Shown: positions 7,252 through 15,099 of the stretch, piece by piece
How positions within the stretch are numbered: the stretch's first letter is position 1
Layout: each line of letters opens with the position of its first letter
Source: Phycisphaerales bacterium
Lineage (GTDB): Bacteria > Planctomycetota > Phycisphaerae > UBA1845 > Fen-1342
Assembly: GCA_020427345.1 (NCBI GenBank)
Contig: JAGQOO010000008.1
Location: 1 to 33,430, forward strand
Reading direction: 5' to 3'
Length of the DNA stretch: 33,430 nucleotides
The notes under the pieces: model-generated
Seen by the model: only the letters and a program-made list of their open reading frames with translations
Databases searched by the model: none
Told to the model about the DNA's origin: nothing
Position numbers and translations under genes: made by a program

Positions 7252-9579
7252 ATGCCCAAGCTGAACGAAGCCGCGGCCACAAATCTCGACGCCCTGCTAC
7301 AGGCGGTCAACTCGCCGCTCGACCCCACCGATCTCGGACGCCTTGCGCAACTGCACACCATGTTGCAGGATGTCGTTGGCGAGTTCGCGGCCGATTCGCC
7401 TCCGGCCAAACTCGGCGCGGGGGCTGTGCGCTTGTTGGAAGCGCTGATCCTGGATGAGGCGGCGGATGCGGCCTCCGGCATGCAGGCGATCCCCGAGGCG
7501 ATCATCGCCCTGCATAAGGCCGGGAACGACGATATCAGCGCCTGCGATGCAGCGCTGGCGAAAGTCACTGGGGCGATGACGGGCGAAGTGCCGACTGCCG
7601 CCAATGCTCCCGCTCCACAACCTCAACCAGTGACGCCGCCTGCCGCGACCGCCGCAAAGTCAACGGCGTTTACGCCAGAACCAGTCCCTGAACCCAGACT
7701 CGAAGCGCCAACGCCGCCTGCGCCCGCCAAGGCGCCCGCGCCGGCAGATGAAGCCTACGTCGCCGAGCCGCTGATCGTCGATCTCAATGAGCAGGAGCAC
7801 TTGCAGGGCTTCATCGACGAGAGCGCCGAGCACATGGACGCGATTGAAGTGGCCCTGCTCGGCGTGGAGCAGAACCCGGCGGATGCCGACCAGATCAACG
7901 AGTTGTTCCGGCCGTTCCACACCATCAAGGGCATCGCCGGTTTCCTTAATCTGCGCGACATCAATCGCCTGACGCACGAAGTCGAGACGATCCTTGATAT
8001 GGCCCGGAAGCATGAGTTGAAGCTGACCGCCGGCCATATTGACCTGATTTTCGCGGCGATCGACGTGTTGAAGGACCAGATCGGCCGACTGGCGCACTTC
8101 CTGACCGCTCCGACCGACAGTCCGGTGCCGCAACCGGTGATCGTGGACATCATGGCTCGACTGCGTAAGGCGCAGCGCGGCGAAGTGAATGGTGGAGGTC
8201 GCTCCACGGCCGCTGCTGATGCGCCGACGGCAGCCGGCCCAGCCCCCAATCCGCCCTCAGCGCAGACGGCGGGCAAGGCGGACTCGGGCGCGGCCAAGGA
8301 AGAAGGTGGTGACAACGCGGCCCGCGGCGTCGACAACTCCATTCGCGTGGATACGCGCAAGCTGGACGCGCTGGTCGACGCAGTCGGCGAGCTCGTCATC
8401 GCGCAGACGATGGTGAATCTGTCTGAGCGCGTGCGAGTTGATGAGAAGCTCAGCCGCGATGTATCGCAGGTCACGAAGATCGTCCGCGACATTCAGGAAA
8501 CGGCGCTGGCGATGCGCATGGTGCCGATCGGATCGACTTTCCAGAAAATGCGCCGTCTCGTCCGCGATGTCGCCAAGAAGGCGGGCAAGGAAGTTGACCT
8601 GCAGATTAACGGCGAAGAGACCGAACTCGACAAGACGGTGGTTCAGCAGATTTCGGACCCGCTGGTGCACATGGTGCGCAACGCCATCGATCACGGCCTT
8701 GAACCGCCGAACGAGCGTGAGTCGGGCGGAAAGGCACGCGCGGGAAAGGTGCGTCTGAACGCCTTCCATCAAGGTGACAGCATTACGATTCAGATCGCCG
8801 ATGACGGTCGCGGTCTTGATCGCGACAAGCTGATCAAGAAGGCGATCGAGCGGGGCATGATCAGCCCGGAAGACGAACTCACCGACCAGCAGGCGTACAT
8901 GCTGATTATGGGGGCCGGATTCTCCACCGCTGAACAAATCACCGACATTTCGGGACGCGGCGTCGGTATGGACGTTGTCCGCCGGAACATCGAGGCCCTG
9001 CGCGGCAAGATCGAGATTCAAAGCAACAAGGGCTCCGGCACGACGTTCAACATTCGCCTGCCGCTGACACTCGCGATCATCGACGGCATGCTCGTGCGGC
9101 TCGGCGACCAGCGGCTGATCATCCCCACGATTTCGATCGAGCAGTCGTTGCGGCCGTCGCAGATTTCAAGCGTGCAGCGGCGCGGCGAGATGATCAAGGT
9201 GCGCGGCGAACTCGTGCCGCTGATTCAACTCGGGCAGATTTTCGGCTTCGCCGAACGCATCGATCCGTGCGACGCGCTGGTCGTCATTGTTCAGGCTGAA
9301 AGCGGCCGCATCGGCGTGGTTGTCGAGGAACTGATCGGGCAGCAGCAAGTCGTGATCAAGACGCTGGGCGATCGTTTCAAGAGCGTCCAGGGCATCTCGG
9401 GCGCCGCCATCCTGGGCGATGGTCGCATCGGACTGATTGTCGAGCCGTCGGGGTTGCTCAAGCTGCACACGCAGAGCAACGCGCCGCTGTTGAGTGACGC
9501 GAACACGCCTCACGAAAAACCGCAACCGGAAGACCCGCAGGAATCCATCGTAGACATGACACTGGAGACCATAGTATGA
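7252..9579 (+). CDS. cheA: Chemotaxis-type histidine kinase CheA with extra N-terminal helical domain
   Basis: The 775-residue kinase autophosphorylates on a His in its Hpt domain and feeds response regulators. Domain order: residues 1-110 are a helical region without a phospho-His motif; 115-170 a Pro/Ala linker; 180-305 the Hpt domain with FHTIKGIAGFLNL (His223); 305-362 a second linker; 364-430 the dimerisation helices (LDALVDAVGELVIAQ); 470-610 the ATPase with N-box HMVRNAIDHGLE and G-boxes DDGRGLD and GRGVGMD; and about 615-750 the CheW-like domain. No P2 (CheY/CheB-binding) domain stands out between Hpt and the dimerisation helices. The gene overlaps cheW by 4 bp. No receptor, cheY, cheR or cheB is in the window, so its input and output are unknown. 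Confidence 0.93.
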   Translation: MPKLNEAAATNLDALLQAVNSPLDPTDLGRLAQLHTMLQDVVGEFAADSPPAKLGAGAVRLLEALILDEAADAASGMQAIPEAIIALHKAGNDDISACDAALAKVTGAMTGEVPTAANAPAPQPQPVTPPAATAAKSTAFTPEPVPEPRLEAPTPPAPAKAPAPADEAYVAEPLIVDLNEQEHLQGFIDESAEHMDAIEVALLGVEQNPADADQINELFRPFHTIKGIAGFLNLRDINRLTHEVETILDMARKHELKLTAGHIDLIFAAIDVLKDQIGRLAHFLTAPTDSPVPQPVIVDIMARLRKAQRGEVNGGGRSTAAADAPTAAGPAPNPPSAQTAGKADSGAAKEEGGDNAARGVDNSIRVDTRKLDALVDAVGELVIAQTMVNLSERVRVDEKLSRDVSQVTKIVRDIQETALAMRMVPIGSTFQKMRRLVRDVAKKAGKEVDLQINGEETELDKTVVQQISDPLVHMVRNAIDHGLEPPNERESGGKARAGKVRLNAFHQGDSITIQIADDGRGLDRDKLIKKAIERGMISPEDELTDQQAYMLIMGAGFSTAEQITDISGRGVGMDVVRRNIEALRGKIEIQSNKGSGTTFNIRLPLTLAIIDGMLVRLGDQRLIIPTISIEQSLRPSQISSVQRRGEMIKVRGELVPLIQLGQIFGFAERIDPCDALVVIVQAESGRIGVVVEELIGQQQVVIKTLGDRFKSVQGISGAAILGDGRIGLIVEPSGLLKLHTQSNAPLLSDANTPHEKPQPEDPQESIVDMTLETIV

Positions 9580-10070
9580 CCGCCGTCGCCACCGCCCCCA
9601 CCATCAGCAGTTCCGCCGAACTGGGCGGCAAGTATCTGACGTTCAACTTGGATCAGGAAGAGTACGGCGTTGAAATCCTGAAAGTGCGCGAGATCATCGG
9701 CATGATGGACATCACCAGCGTGCCGCAGATGCCGGCGTTCATCAAAGGCGTCATTAATTTGCGCGGCAAGGTCATCCCGGTCGTCGACCTGCGCCTGAAA
9801 TTCGGTCTCGACCAGGCGGAATACAACGACCAGACCTGCACGATCGTCGTCGATGTCGGCGCCCAGATCGGCGTGATCGTCGACACGGTGCAGGAAGTGC
9901 TCGACATCGCCGACGAGCAGATCGAGCCGCCACCGCCGATGTCGGGGGCCGTGGATACGCGCTTCATCCTCGGCATGGGTAAGGTAAAGGACGACGTCAA
10001 GATCCTGCTCGATATCGACAAGGTGCTGGCGGTTGAGGAACTCGGCCAGATCGGCGACAGCCCGGCCTGA
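9576..10070 (+). CDS. cheW: Chemotaxis coupling protein CheW
   Basis: The 164-residue adaptor couples chemoreceptors to CheA. The CheW fold is visible throughout: KYLTFNLDQEEYGVEILKV, REIIGMMDITSVPQMPAFIK, GVINLRGKVIPVVDLRLKFG, then IGVIVDTVQEVLDI and the last strand RFILGMGKVKDDVKILLDID. A short Ala/Ser-rich N-terminal tail precedes the fold. It overlaps cheA by 4 bp (ATGA), so the pair is translationally coupled and its product is the obvious partner of this CheA. Confidence 0.95.
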   Translation: MTAVATAPTISSSAELGGKYLTFNLDQEEYGVEILKVREIIGMMDITSVPQMPAFIKGVINLRGKVIPVVDLRLKFGLDQAEYNDQTCTIVVDVGAQIGVIVDTVQEVLDIADEQIEPPPPMSGAVDTRFILGMGKVKDDVKILLDIDKVLAVEELGQIGDSPA

Positions 10071-10111
10071 TCGGACTTGCCCGCCACGCGGGTCGGCGTG
10101 AGAATCGCCGT

Positions 10112-10474
10112 ATGCGCGTGCGACTGTCGAAGACATTCACATTCGAGGCGGCGCACTTCCTGCCCACCTTCCCGGAAGGGCATAAGTGTCGCCGCCTTCA
10201 CGGTCATAGTTTTCGCGTCGATGTGGTCGTCGCCGGCGAGATCGATCCAGCCGTCGGCTATCTGGTCGACTATGGCGCAATCAAGGCAGCCTGCGAGCCG
10301 ATCCGCGTTCAACTCGACCACCACTGCCTGAACGAAGTCCCCGGCCTTGAGAACCCCACCGCCGAGATGATCGCCGCGTGGATATGGGCCCGGCTCAAAC
10401 CCGGCCTGCCGTTGCTGGCCGAAGTGATCGTTCACGAAACATGCACCAGCCGGTGCGAGTATCGCGGCGAATGA
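10112..10474 (+). CDS. queD: 6-carboxy-5,6,7,8-tetrahydropterin synthase (QueD/PTPS family)
   Basis: The 120-residue enzyme converts dihydroneopterin triphosphate to 6-carboxytetrahydropterin in the queuosine/7-deazaguanine pathway. Zinc-binding His15 (FEAAHFL) and His30/His32 (CRRLHGHS), the catalytic Cys26 just before them, the Asp/His pair in LDHHCLNE, and the terminal HETCTSRCEYRG all match the family. The normal length is about 120. It starts 41 bp after cheW, has no functional link to it, and is followed by a strong terminator. Confidence 0.93.
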   Translation: MRVRLSKTFTFEAAHFLPTFPEGHKCRRLHGHSFRVDVVVAGEIDPAVGYLVDYGAIKAACEPIRVQLDHHCLNEVPGLENPTAEMIAAWIWARLKPGLPLLAEVIVHETCTSRCEYRGE

Positions 10475-10510
10475 AGCCGCGGCCCGAACAATTTCGCGCA
10501 CCGTCCGAAT

Positions 10511-10564
10511 ACAGCCACTGGAACCGCGGCGCCCGCGCGGCCACTCCGCGAATGGCTGTTTTTT
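10511..10564 (+). terminator. Rho-independent terminator after queD
   Basis: ACAGCCA (10511-10517) pairs perfectly with TGGCTGT (10553-10559), enclosing a GC-rich inner hairpin (CCGCG...CGCGG), and the stem runs into six T residues at 10559-10564. It lies 37 bp past the queD stop and 38 bp before the next start, so it separates queD from the eight-gene cluster that begins at 10603. Confidence 0.75.
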
Positions 10565-10602
10565 GTAATTCCGGGCCCGATAGCGACAGGTAGACTGAAC
10601 GA

Positions 10603-11010
10603 ATGGAAGCCTCCGGCGGCATGTTGAGCCGAATCAGCGAAAAGGTCATCGCGTGGATCGCGTTCGGGCTGCTCGTGTTGCTCGGCGTGACGATCTACCA
10701 GATGCCGGCGGAAACGAAATCCGCGATCTGGAGCGGACTCTGGCGCACGATCGCGTTTATCGGGATCAGCGCGGCGTGGCCGTGGCAGGCGAGACTGTAC
10801 ATCCGCCGCGTGCTGGAAGTCGGCGAAAACTGGGCCGGGGCGGCGTTGATCGCGGCGTTGACGCTCGGGAACGTGATCATCGGCGTCGTGCTGATGACGG
10901 TTTGGCCGGGCAGCGGCTGGGCCTGGATGGCGGCAATCGGGGCGATCGCGCTAACCGGCACATACAATTATCTGGTGACATCGTACCTGGCGGATATGAG
11001 CGGACATTGA
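10603..11010 (+). CDS. Four-TM membrane protein heading the ESCRT-like cluster
   Basis: I do not recognise a family. The 135-residue protein has four predicted membrane segments: residues about 14-34, 42-61, 78-99 and 103-126, the last containing TGTYNYLVTSYLADM. Short loops contain a few charged residues and there is no enzymatic motif. The start is ATG 10603, with ATG 10621 (MLSRISEK) as an alternative. Neither has a strong ribosome binding site. It follows the queD terminator and precedes the kinase gene by 20 bp, so it is likely the first gene of the cluster and could supply a membrane anchor or sensor for the kinase. Its role is inferred from position only. Confidence 0.7.
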   Translation: MEASGGMLSRISEKVIAWIAFGLLVLLGVTIYQMPAETKSAIWSGLWRTIAFIGISAAWPWQARLYIRRVLEVGENWAGAALIAALTLGNVIIGVVLMTVWPGSGWAWMAAIGAIALTGTYNYLVTSYLADMSGH

Positions 11011-11030
11011 ACGACGCGGCGAAGACCAAC

Positions 11031-12083
11031 ATGAGCGGAACCTACCAACCCGGAACCCGCGTAAGCGAGTTCGTGCTCGAGGCGCCGATCGGCCTCGGGT
11101 CGTTCGGCGAGGTTTGGTCTGCGCGACATCACATGTGGGAGAACGAGCGCGTCGCGATTAAGCTTCCGACGACGCCGGAGTATGTGCGTTACCTCCAGCG
11201 CGAAGGCGGCTTCGCGCACGGGCTGCGGCATCCGAACATCGTGCGCGTCATCGGAGTCGACCCATACGCCGAGATTCCGTACCTCGTGATGGAGCTCGTG
11301 AACGGGCCGTCGCTGCGGCGGGCGATCACCGACGCGCCGACCGGCTTGCCGATTCCGGTGTGCATCACGATCGCCCGCGGCGTCTTGTCCGCAATGGAAG
11401 CCGCCCACACCGCGAACATTCTGCATCGCGATCTGAAGCCGAGCAACGTGCTGCTGAACCTGAACGGTACGCCGCTCGCGGAGCTTGAGGAGGATCAGGT
11501 CAAAGTCGTGGACTTCGGCCTGGGCCTCGGACAGCCGGACATGATGCGGTCGATTGCGCAGTCGATGTCGCTCGAGCGCGACAACAAGCTCGTCGGGACG
11601 CTGGCTTATCTGGCTCCCGAGCTGCGTGACGGCGCCGTCGCTTGGGACGCGCGCGGCGATCTGTACGCCATCGGCGTGATGCTGTTCGAAATGCTGACCG
11701 GCGAACGGCCCGTCGGTGCCGAACTGCCGAGCACCGTTCGCGCGGAAACGCCGGCCGCGCTCGATGAGGTGTTCCGCCGGCTTTACGCCCGGCAGGACCG
11801 GCGATACGAATCCGCGAAAGCCGCGCTGGACGACCTGACGCAGCGGACAACGCGACGCGCGATCCCGCCGCCCCCGCCGCTGCCGCCGGAGTTCACGAGC
11901 CAGGGCGGGAAGCGCTGTCCGAGTTGCAGCGCGATCGCGAATCGGGACGACCAGTTCTGTATCAAGTGCGGTTACCAGTTGACGCCGCAGGTGAGGCGCT
12001 GCCCGTCGTGCCAGGCGTTTCCGAGCCCGCGTGACCGATTCTGCATCTTTTGTGGCGCCCAGCTGAGCGGGGTCCTGACATGA
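11031..12083 (+). CDS. Hanks-type Ser/Thr protein kinase with two C-terminal zinc ribbons
   Basis: The protein has 350 residues. The kinase domain occupies 1-275, with the glycine loop GLGSFG (21-26), VAIK with Lys44, the catalytic loop HRDLKPSN (132-139), DFG (161-163) and APE (195-197), so it should be active. A Pro-rich linker (280-286) leads to two zinc ribbons with CPSC/CIKCG (Cys296, 299, 310, 313) and CPSC/CIFCG (Cys324, 327, 338, 341). There is no TM segment. The paired ribbons probably bind partners. ATG 11031 is chosen because it directly precedes the kinase fold (an open frame extends upstream through the previous gene). The stop overlaps the next start by 4 bp, and that product also carries a zinc ribbon of the same type. 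Confidence 0.9.
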   Translation: MSGTYQPGTRVSEFVLEAPIGLGSFGEVWSARHHMWENERVAIKLPTTPEYVRYLQREGGFAHGLRHPNIVRVIGVDPYAEIPYLVMELVNGPSLRRAITDAPTGLPIPVCITIARGVLSAMEAAHTANILHRDLKPSNVLLNLNGTPLAELEEDQVKVVDFGLGLGQPDMMRSIAQSMSLERDNKLVGTLAYLAPELRDGAVAWDARGDLYAIGVMLFEMLTGERPVGAELPSTVRAETPAALDEVFRRLYARQDRRYESAKAALDDLTQRTTRRAIPPPPPLPPEFTSQGGKRCPSCSAIANRDDQFCIKCGYQLTPQVRRCPSCQAFPSPRDRFCIFCGAQLSGVLT

Positions 12084-12358
12084 TGATGGCTGAATTGGGC
12101 ATAGCCGCGGTCGCTTTTGTCGCCCTGATCGGGTTCTTCGGCTTCTTCCTCGTCATCATGACGCTGATGGTGAAGCTGGTATGGCGCGCCATGCGCGGTA
12201 TGTTTTCGCTCGTGGATCCGCATTCCACCCGCGATGAGCGGGCAATCGGATGCCCCCATGTCGGGTGCGGGCATCGCAATGTAAAGGGCGCGCGATTCTG
12301 CGCCCGATGCGGTCGAGCAATCCGCGCCACCTCGGGAAACACGGATGTCTATGGCTGA
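12080..12358 (+). CDS. Small TM protein with a C-terminal zinc ribbon
   Basis: The 92-residue protein has one long hydrophobic helix (residues about 4-33), a short basic/charged linker, and a zinc ribbon with Cys58, Cys63, Cys74 and Cys77 (CPHVGCGHRN ... CARCG). The ATG at 12080 overlaps the kinase stop (ATGA), and its end overlaps the next gene by 14 bp, so it is translationally coupled on both sides. The ribbon resembles those of the kinase. It may dock kinase or another cluster member at the membrane, but this is inference. The frame is open a little further upstream, inside the kinase gene, without a better start. Confidence 0.75.
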   Translation: MMMAELGIAAVAFVALIGFFGFFLVIMTLMVKLVWRAMRGMFSLVDPHSTRDERAIGCPHVGCGHRNVKGARFCARCGRAIRATSGNTDVYG

Positions 12359-13808
12359 CGCCGATCGGCTGCGCGACTTTGAGGAGCTTTTCCTCGGCCA
12401 GATTGAGGCCAAGGCCCGCGGCCTGACCGGCAGGTCGGGCGTGGCGGATCGCGTCTACTTCGAGCCGACGCGCGAAGGCCCGGACGCCGTTCGCGCCGAA
12501 CTCGGCCGCCTGCGCGTGTATGACCGTGACGCCATGGATCGCGTCGCCGGAACGCGCAGCATAGAGATGCGGTTTCAGCGAAAGCTGCTCGGGCTGATCC
12601 CGCGCACGGTTTCGCTTGTACGCGTGCGAACGCTGATGCCGATCGAAGCGATGATCCGCGGCGAGGAGCCGAAACCGGCCACTCGAGCCGATGTGCTCGT
12701 CGCTTTAGCGCACTACGAGCTGATCCCCACCCGCCTGCGCCCGACCGGCGTGATCCTCGCCAGCCCGACCGGGTTTACTGAGGAAGCGCAGAATCTCGTT
12801 GAGTCCACGAATCACCTCAGCCTGGTGCTGATCGGCGGGCGAGCGGATGGCGGTTGGGACATCAACAAGCCGAAACGCCTGAAGGGCACGAAGTGGGAAA
12901 AGCTCTTTGAACTGGAAACTCAGCCGGAGCGATTGAAGCGATTGCTGTATCATCTGGATCAGGCCGGGGTTGAAGTCGACTCCCGGGGGTTGTCCGTGTC
13001 GGAATTGTCGCAGCGCTTGGGGCTGGAGCGGGCCGAGACGGAACGCCTCGTGCGGCAGGCGTGCAACGTGCGACCGCGGCTGATGACCGTTTCCCACAAC
13101 GGCGAGACGCATCTGGCGCGCTCGCCGCTGGCGGAAGAAGGCGATTCAATGAGCTGGTGGAGCCGAATTCGAAAACTGCTGGGCTTCAAGCCGACCGTCG
13201 CCGAGCGGGTGCGCGATTTGAGCGCGCAGCGCGTGCGGATCGAACAGCAGCGCGTGGAGTACGATTCAAAAATCGACCGCCTTGAGGCGGATGAGCGCGG
13301 CGCGCTCGAGCAGGGCGCGGCGGCGAAGTCCACCGCCGAGAAGAAGCAGGTCGCCGGTCGGCTGATGCGCTTGCGGCGTGAATTGCAGCGACATCGCGCT
13401 CAAGCGCAGTTGCTCACGCGCCAGATCGACGTGATCGGCACGCATATCCACCACCTGACGCTAAAGGAACAGGGCCGCCGCCTCGAGTTGCCGACCTCAG
13501 AAGAGTTGACACGCGAAGCGGCTGAGGCCGAACAGATCATGACCGAAATCTCCGCCAACGCTGAGTTGGCGGGCTCGATCGAAGTGACCGGCGAAACGCT
13601 GGGCATGGCGGACGAGGAAGCCGCGATCTTCGCGGAATTTGACGAAATCGCCGAAGGCGCGCCCGCCGCGAAGAAACAAGCCGAAGCTCGAGACGCGGCG
13701 CCGCCGGAACAGATCATCGAGCGCGCGGGAGAGGCGATCTCGGGCCGGTCGGCGGAAAACCCGCCGCGAACGGATGATCGTTCTCGGGCGCGGCCGGAGG
13801 CGAGCTAA
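12345..13808 (+). CDS. Winged-helix plus Snf7/ESCRT-III-like coiled-coil protein (CHMP7-like order)
   Basis: The protein has 487 residues in three parts. Residues 1-185 are an unrecognised alpha/beta region. Residues about 190-262 look like a winged helix (LSVSELSQRLGLERAETE, then a wing LMTVSHNGETHLA). Residues 268-440 look like an ESCRT-III core: a basic amphipathic start WWSRIRKLLGFKP, a long charged helical hairpin (about 285-375), a gap, then an acidic helix EELTREAAEAEQIMTEIS and a terminal acidic block EEAAIFAEFDEIAE. This spacing mirrors Snf7/CHMP4, and the winged-helix-then-Snf7 order mirrors CHMP7. The tail (441-487) is disordered and Pro/Arg-rich. The start is ATG 12345 (ATG 12351 is possible). 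The call is from pattern reading, not alignment. Confidence 0.6.
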   Translation: MSMADADRLRDFEELFLGQIEAKARGLTGRSGVADRVYFEPTREGPDAVRAELGRLRVYDRDAMDRVAGTRSIEMRFQRKLLGLIPRTVSLVRVRTLMPIEAMIRGEEPKPATRADVLVALAHYELIPTRLRPTGVILASPTGFTEEAQNLVESTNHLSLVLIGGRADGGWDINKPKRLKGTKWEKLFELETQPERLKRLLYHLDQAGVEVDSRGLSVSELSQRLGLERAETERLVRQACNVRPRLMTVSHNGETHLARSPLAEEGDSMSWWSRIRKLLGFKPTVAERVRDLSAQRVRIEQQRVEYDSKIDRLEADERGALEQGAAAKSTAEKKQVAGRLMRLRRELQRHRAQAQLLTRQIDVIGTHIHHLTLKEQGRRLELPTSEELTREAAEAEQIMTEISANAELAGSIEVTGETLGMADEEAAIFAEFDEIAEGAPAAKKQAEARDAAPPEQIIERAGEAISGRSAENPPRTDDRSRARPEAS

Positions 13809-13814
13809 GTCGGC

Positions 13815-14420
13815 ATGAACTTCTTCGACTGGCTGACAACCAAGCGCAAGACGCTCTCCACGATGAGCGTCGCTGAATTGCGCGCGCAGGAAATGCTGCT
13901 GGAGAATGATCGCAATCGTATGCTGCGTCGCGTCGAAAAACTTGCGACGGACAAGCAAGGCGTGGTTGAGCGCGGCGCCAAGGAAAAGACGCCAGAAATG
14001 CGGCGCACTTTCGCGCAGCAATTCGACCTGCTGCACACCGAGCAAATGATGCTCAGCCGCCATCTGAACATACGCAGCAAGGAACTGTTGACCGTCTCGC
14101 GGTTGCGGATGCTGCGCGAGATGTCGCGGCAGTCGGTCGCCGGGCCGGGACTCGTCGCGATCGGCGAATCCGACCTCGCCGCGATTGAGCGTTTGATTGA
14201 GAACAACGAGATCACGGCCGAGTTGTATTCTGAACGCCTCGATGAAATCCTGAAGATCGGTCACGCGGCGGATACTGAGGCGTCGGCGGGCGTGTCTCCG
14301 GCGGCCCAGGAGTTGATGCGCATCTGGAGCGACATGGACGCGGGTTTGATCAAGGACACGGCGACCGCGGTCGACGAAGCCGAGCGCCGCGTCCGAGAGC
14401 GCGAGCGCGAAGGCGCCTAG
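13815..14420 (+). CDS. Helical ESCRT-III-like protein, second of three
   Basis: This 201-residue, almost wholly helical, highly charged protein starts with a short hydrophobic/basic segment (MNFFDWLTTKRKTLS) like the membrane-inserting N-termini of Snf7-family proteins. Two long helices follow (about 18-55 and 60-106), separated by a short turn near residue 57. After a Gly/Pro break come an acidic helix (ESDLAAIERLIENNEITAEL, then YSERLDEILKI) and a final helix AAQELMRIWSDMDAG, which could be a MIT-interacting segment. It begins 6 bp after the winged-helix gene. The ESCRT-III assignment is weaker than for its two neighbours, and a plain coiled-coil adaptor is the alternative. Confidence 0.55.
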   Translation: MNFFDWLTTKRKTLSTMSVAELRAQEMLLENDRNRMLRRVEKLATDKQGVVERGAKEKTPEMRRTFAQQFDLLHTEQMMLSRHLNIRSKELLTVSRLRMLREMSRQSVAGPGLVAIGESDLAAIERLIENNEITAELYSERLDEILKIGHAADTEASAGVSPAAQELMRIWSDMDAGLIKDTATAVDEAERRVREREREGA

Positions 14421-14472
14421 CGAGCGACGAAATGCGCCGGTGAGACGCCGGTCACACTAGAGGACGGGGCCG

Positions 14473-15081
14473 ATGGGACTGTTCAAATCCAAGGAAGAAC
14501 GCCGCATCGAGCGCGACATGAAAATCCGCCAGGGGATTCGGCGGATTGAAAAGGCGATCGCCGAACAGAACAAGTTTCAGGACGAGTTTGTTAAGAACGC
14601 GCGCCAGGCCAAGGCGATCGGTGATCAGTCGTCGTACCAGTTCATTCGCAACTCGCTGAAAAAAACGGCGACAATCAAGAAGCTGCTCGAACGCCAGCAC
14701 CTCGCCGTAAAGAACGCGCTGCTGATCAAGCGTCAGGCCGAGGCCGCCGCCGACTTCGGTGAGGCGATGAAACTGATGGCGTCCGAAGTCAGCCGGCTGT
14801 ACGGCGATGCCGATCTGACGAAAACGCAGATGGATTGGGAGAAGGCCATCGCCCAGTCTCAGTCCATGGAGGAGCGGATGGAGATGTTCCTCGAGTCGAT
14901 CGAGAGCTCGGCCGCGCAGGACCTGAGCCTGTCGTCGAAGGAGGCGATTACCGACGATGAGATCGACCGCCTGATTGCCGCCGAGGAACAAGTGGAGCAG
15001 GCGCGCGACAGCGCGCAGATGTCCGCGCTGCGGGCTGAACTGGCGGACTTGAAAGGTGAAGCCCAGAAAGAGGGCAAATAG
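14473..15081 (+). CDS. Snf7/ESCRT-III-like protein with MIM1-like C-terminus
   Basis: The 202-residue protein begins MGLFKSKEERRIERDMKIRQ, close in form to CHMP proteins that open with a short LFG/LFK-type motif and a basic helix 1. A basic helical hairpin follows (about 10-110, with the turn near AKAIGDQSSYQ), then a less basic helix (DWEKAIAQSQSMEERMEMFL), then an acidic tail (about 160-180), giving the basic-core/acidic-tail polarity of ESCRT-III. At the end, LRAELADLK (Leu186, Leu190, Leu193, Lys194) fits the MIM1 pattern LxxRLxxLK except that Arg is Glu. MIM1 binds MIT domains, and the next gene encodes a MIT-like AAA ATPase. GAGGACGGGG precedes the start. PspA/Vipp1 also belong to this superfamily, but their longer helical hairpin and amphipathic start are not evident. 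Confidence 0.65.
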   Translation: MGLFKSKEERRIERDMKIRQGIRRIEKAIAEQNKFQDEFVKNARQAKAIGDQSSYQFIRNSLKKTATIKKLLERQHLAVKNALLIKRQAEAAADFGEAMKLMASEVSRLYGDADLTKTQMDWEKAIAQSQSMEERMEMFLESIESSAAQDLSLSSKEAITDDEIDRLIAAEEQVEQARDSAQMSALRAELADLKGEAQKEGK

Positions 15082-15099
15082 GCCGCTTCTTCGATCACG

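Noticed and set aside
14473-15081. PspA/Vipp1 homologue
   Set aside because: Same superfamily, but the protein lacks the long amphipathic first helix, its ends are unlike PspA, and the neighbour is a Vps4-like ATPase rather than PspF-type regulators.
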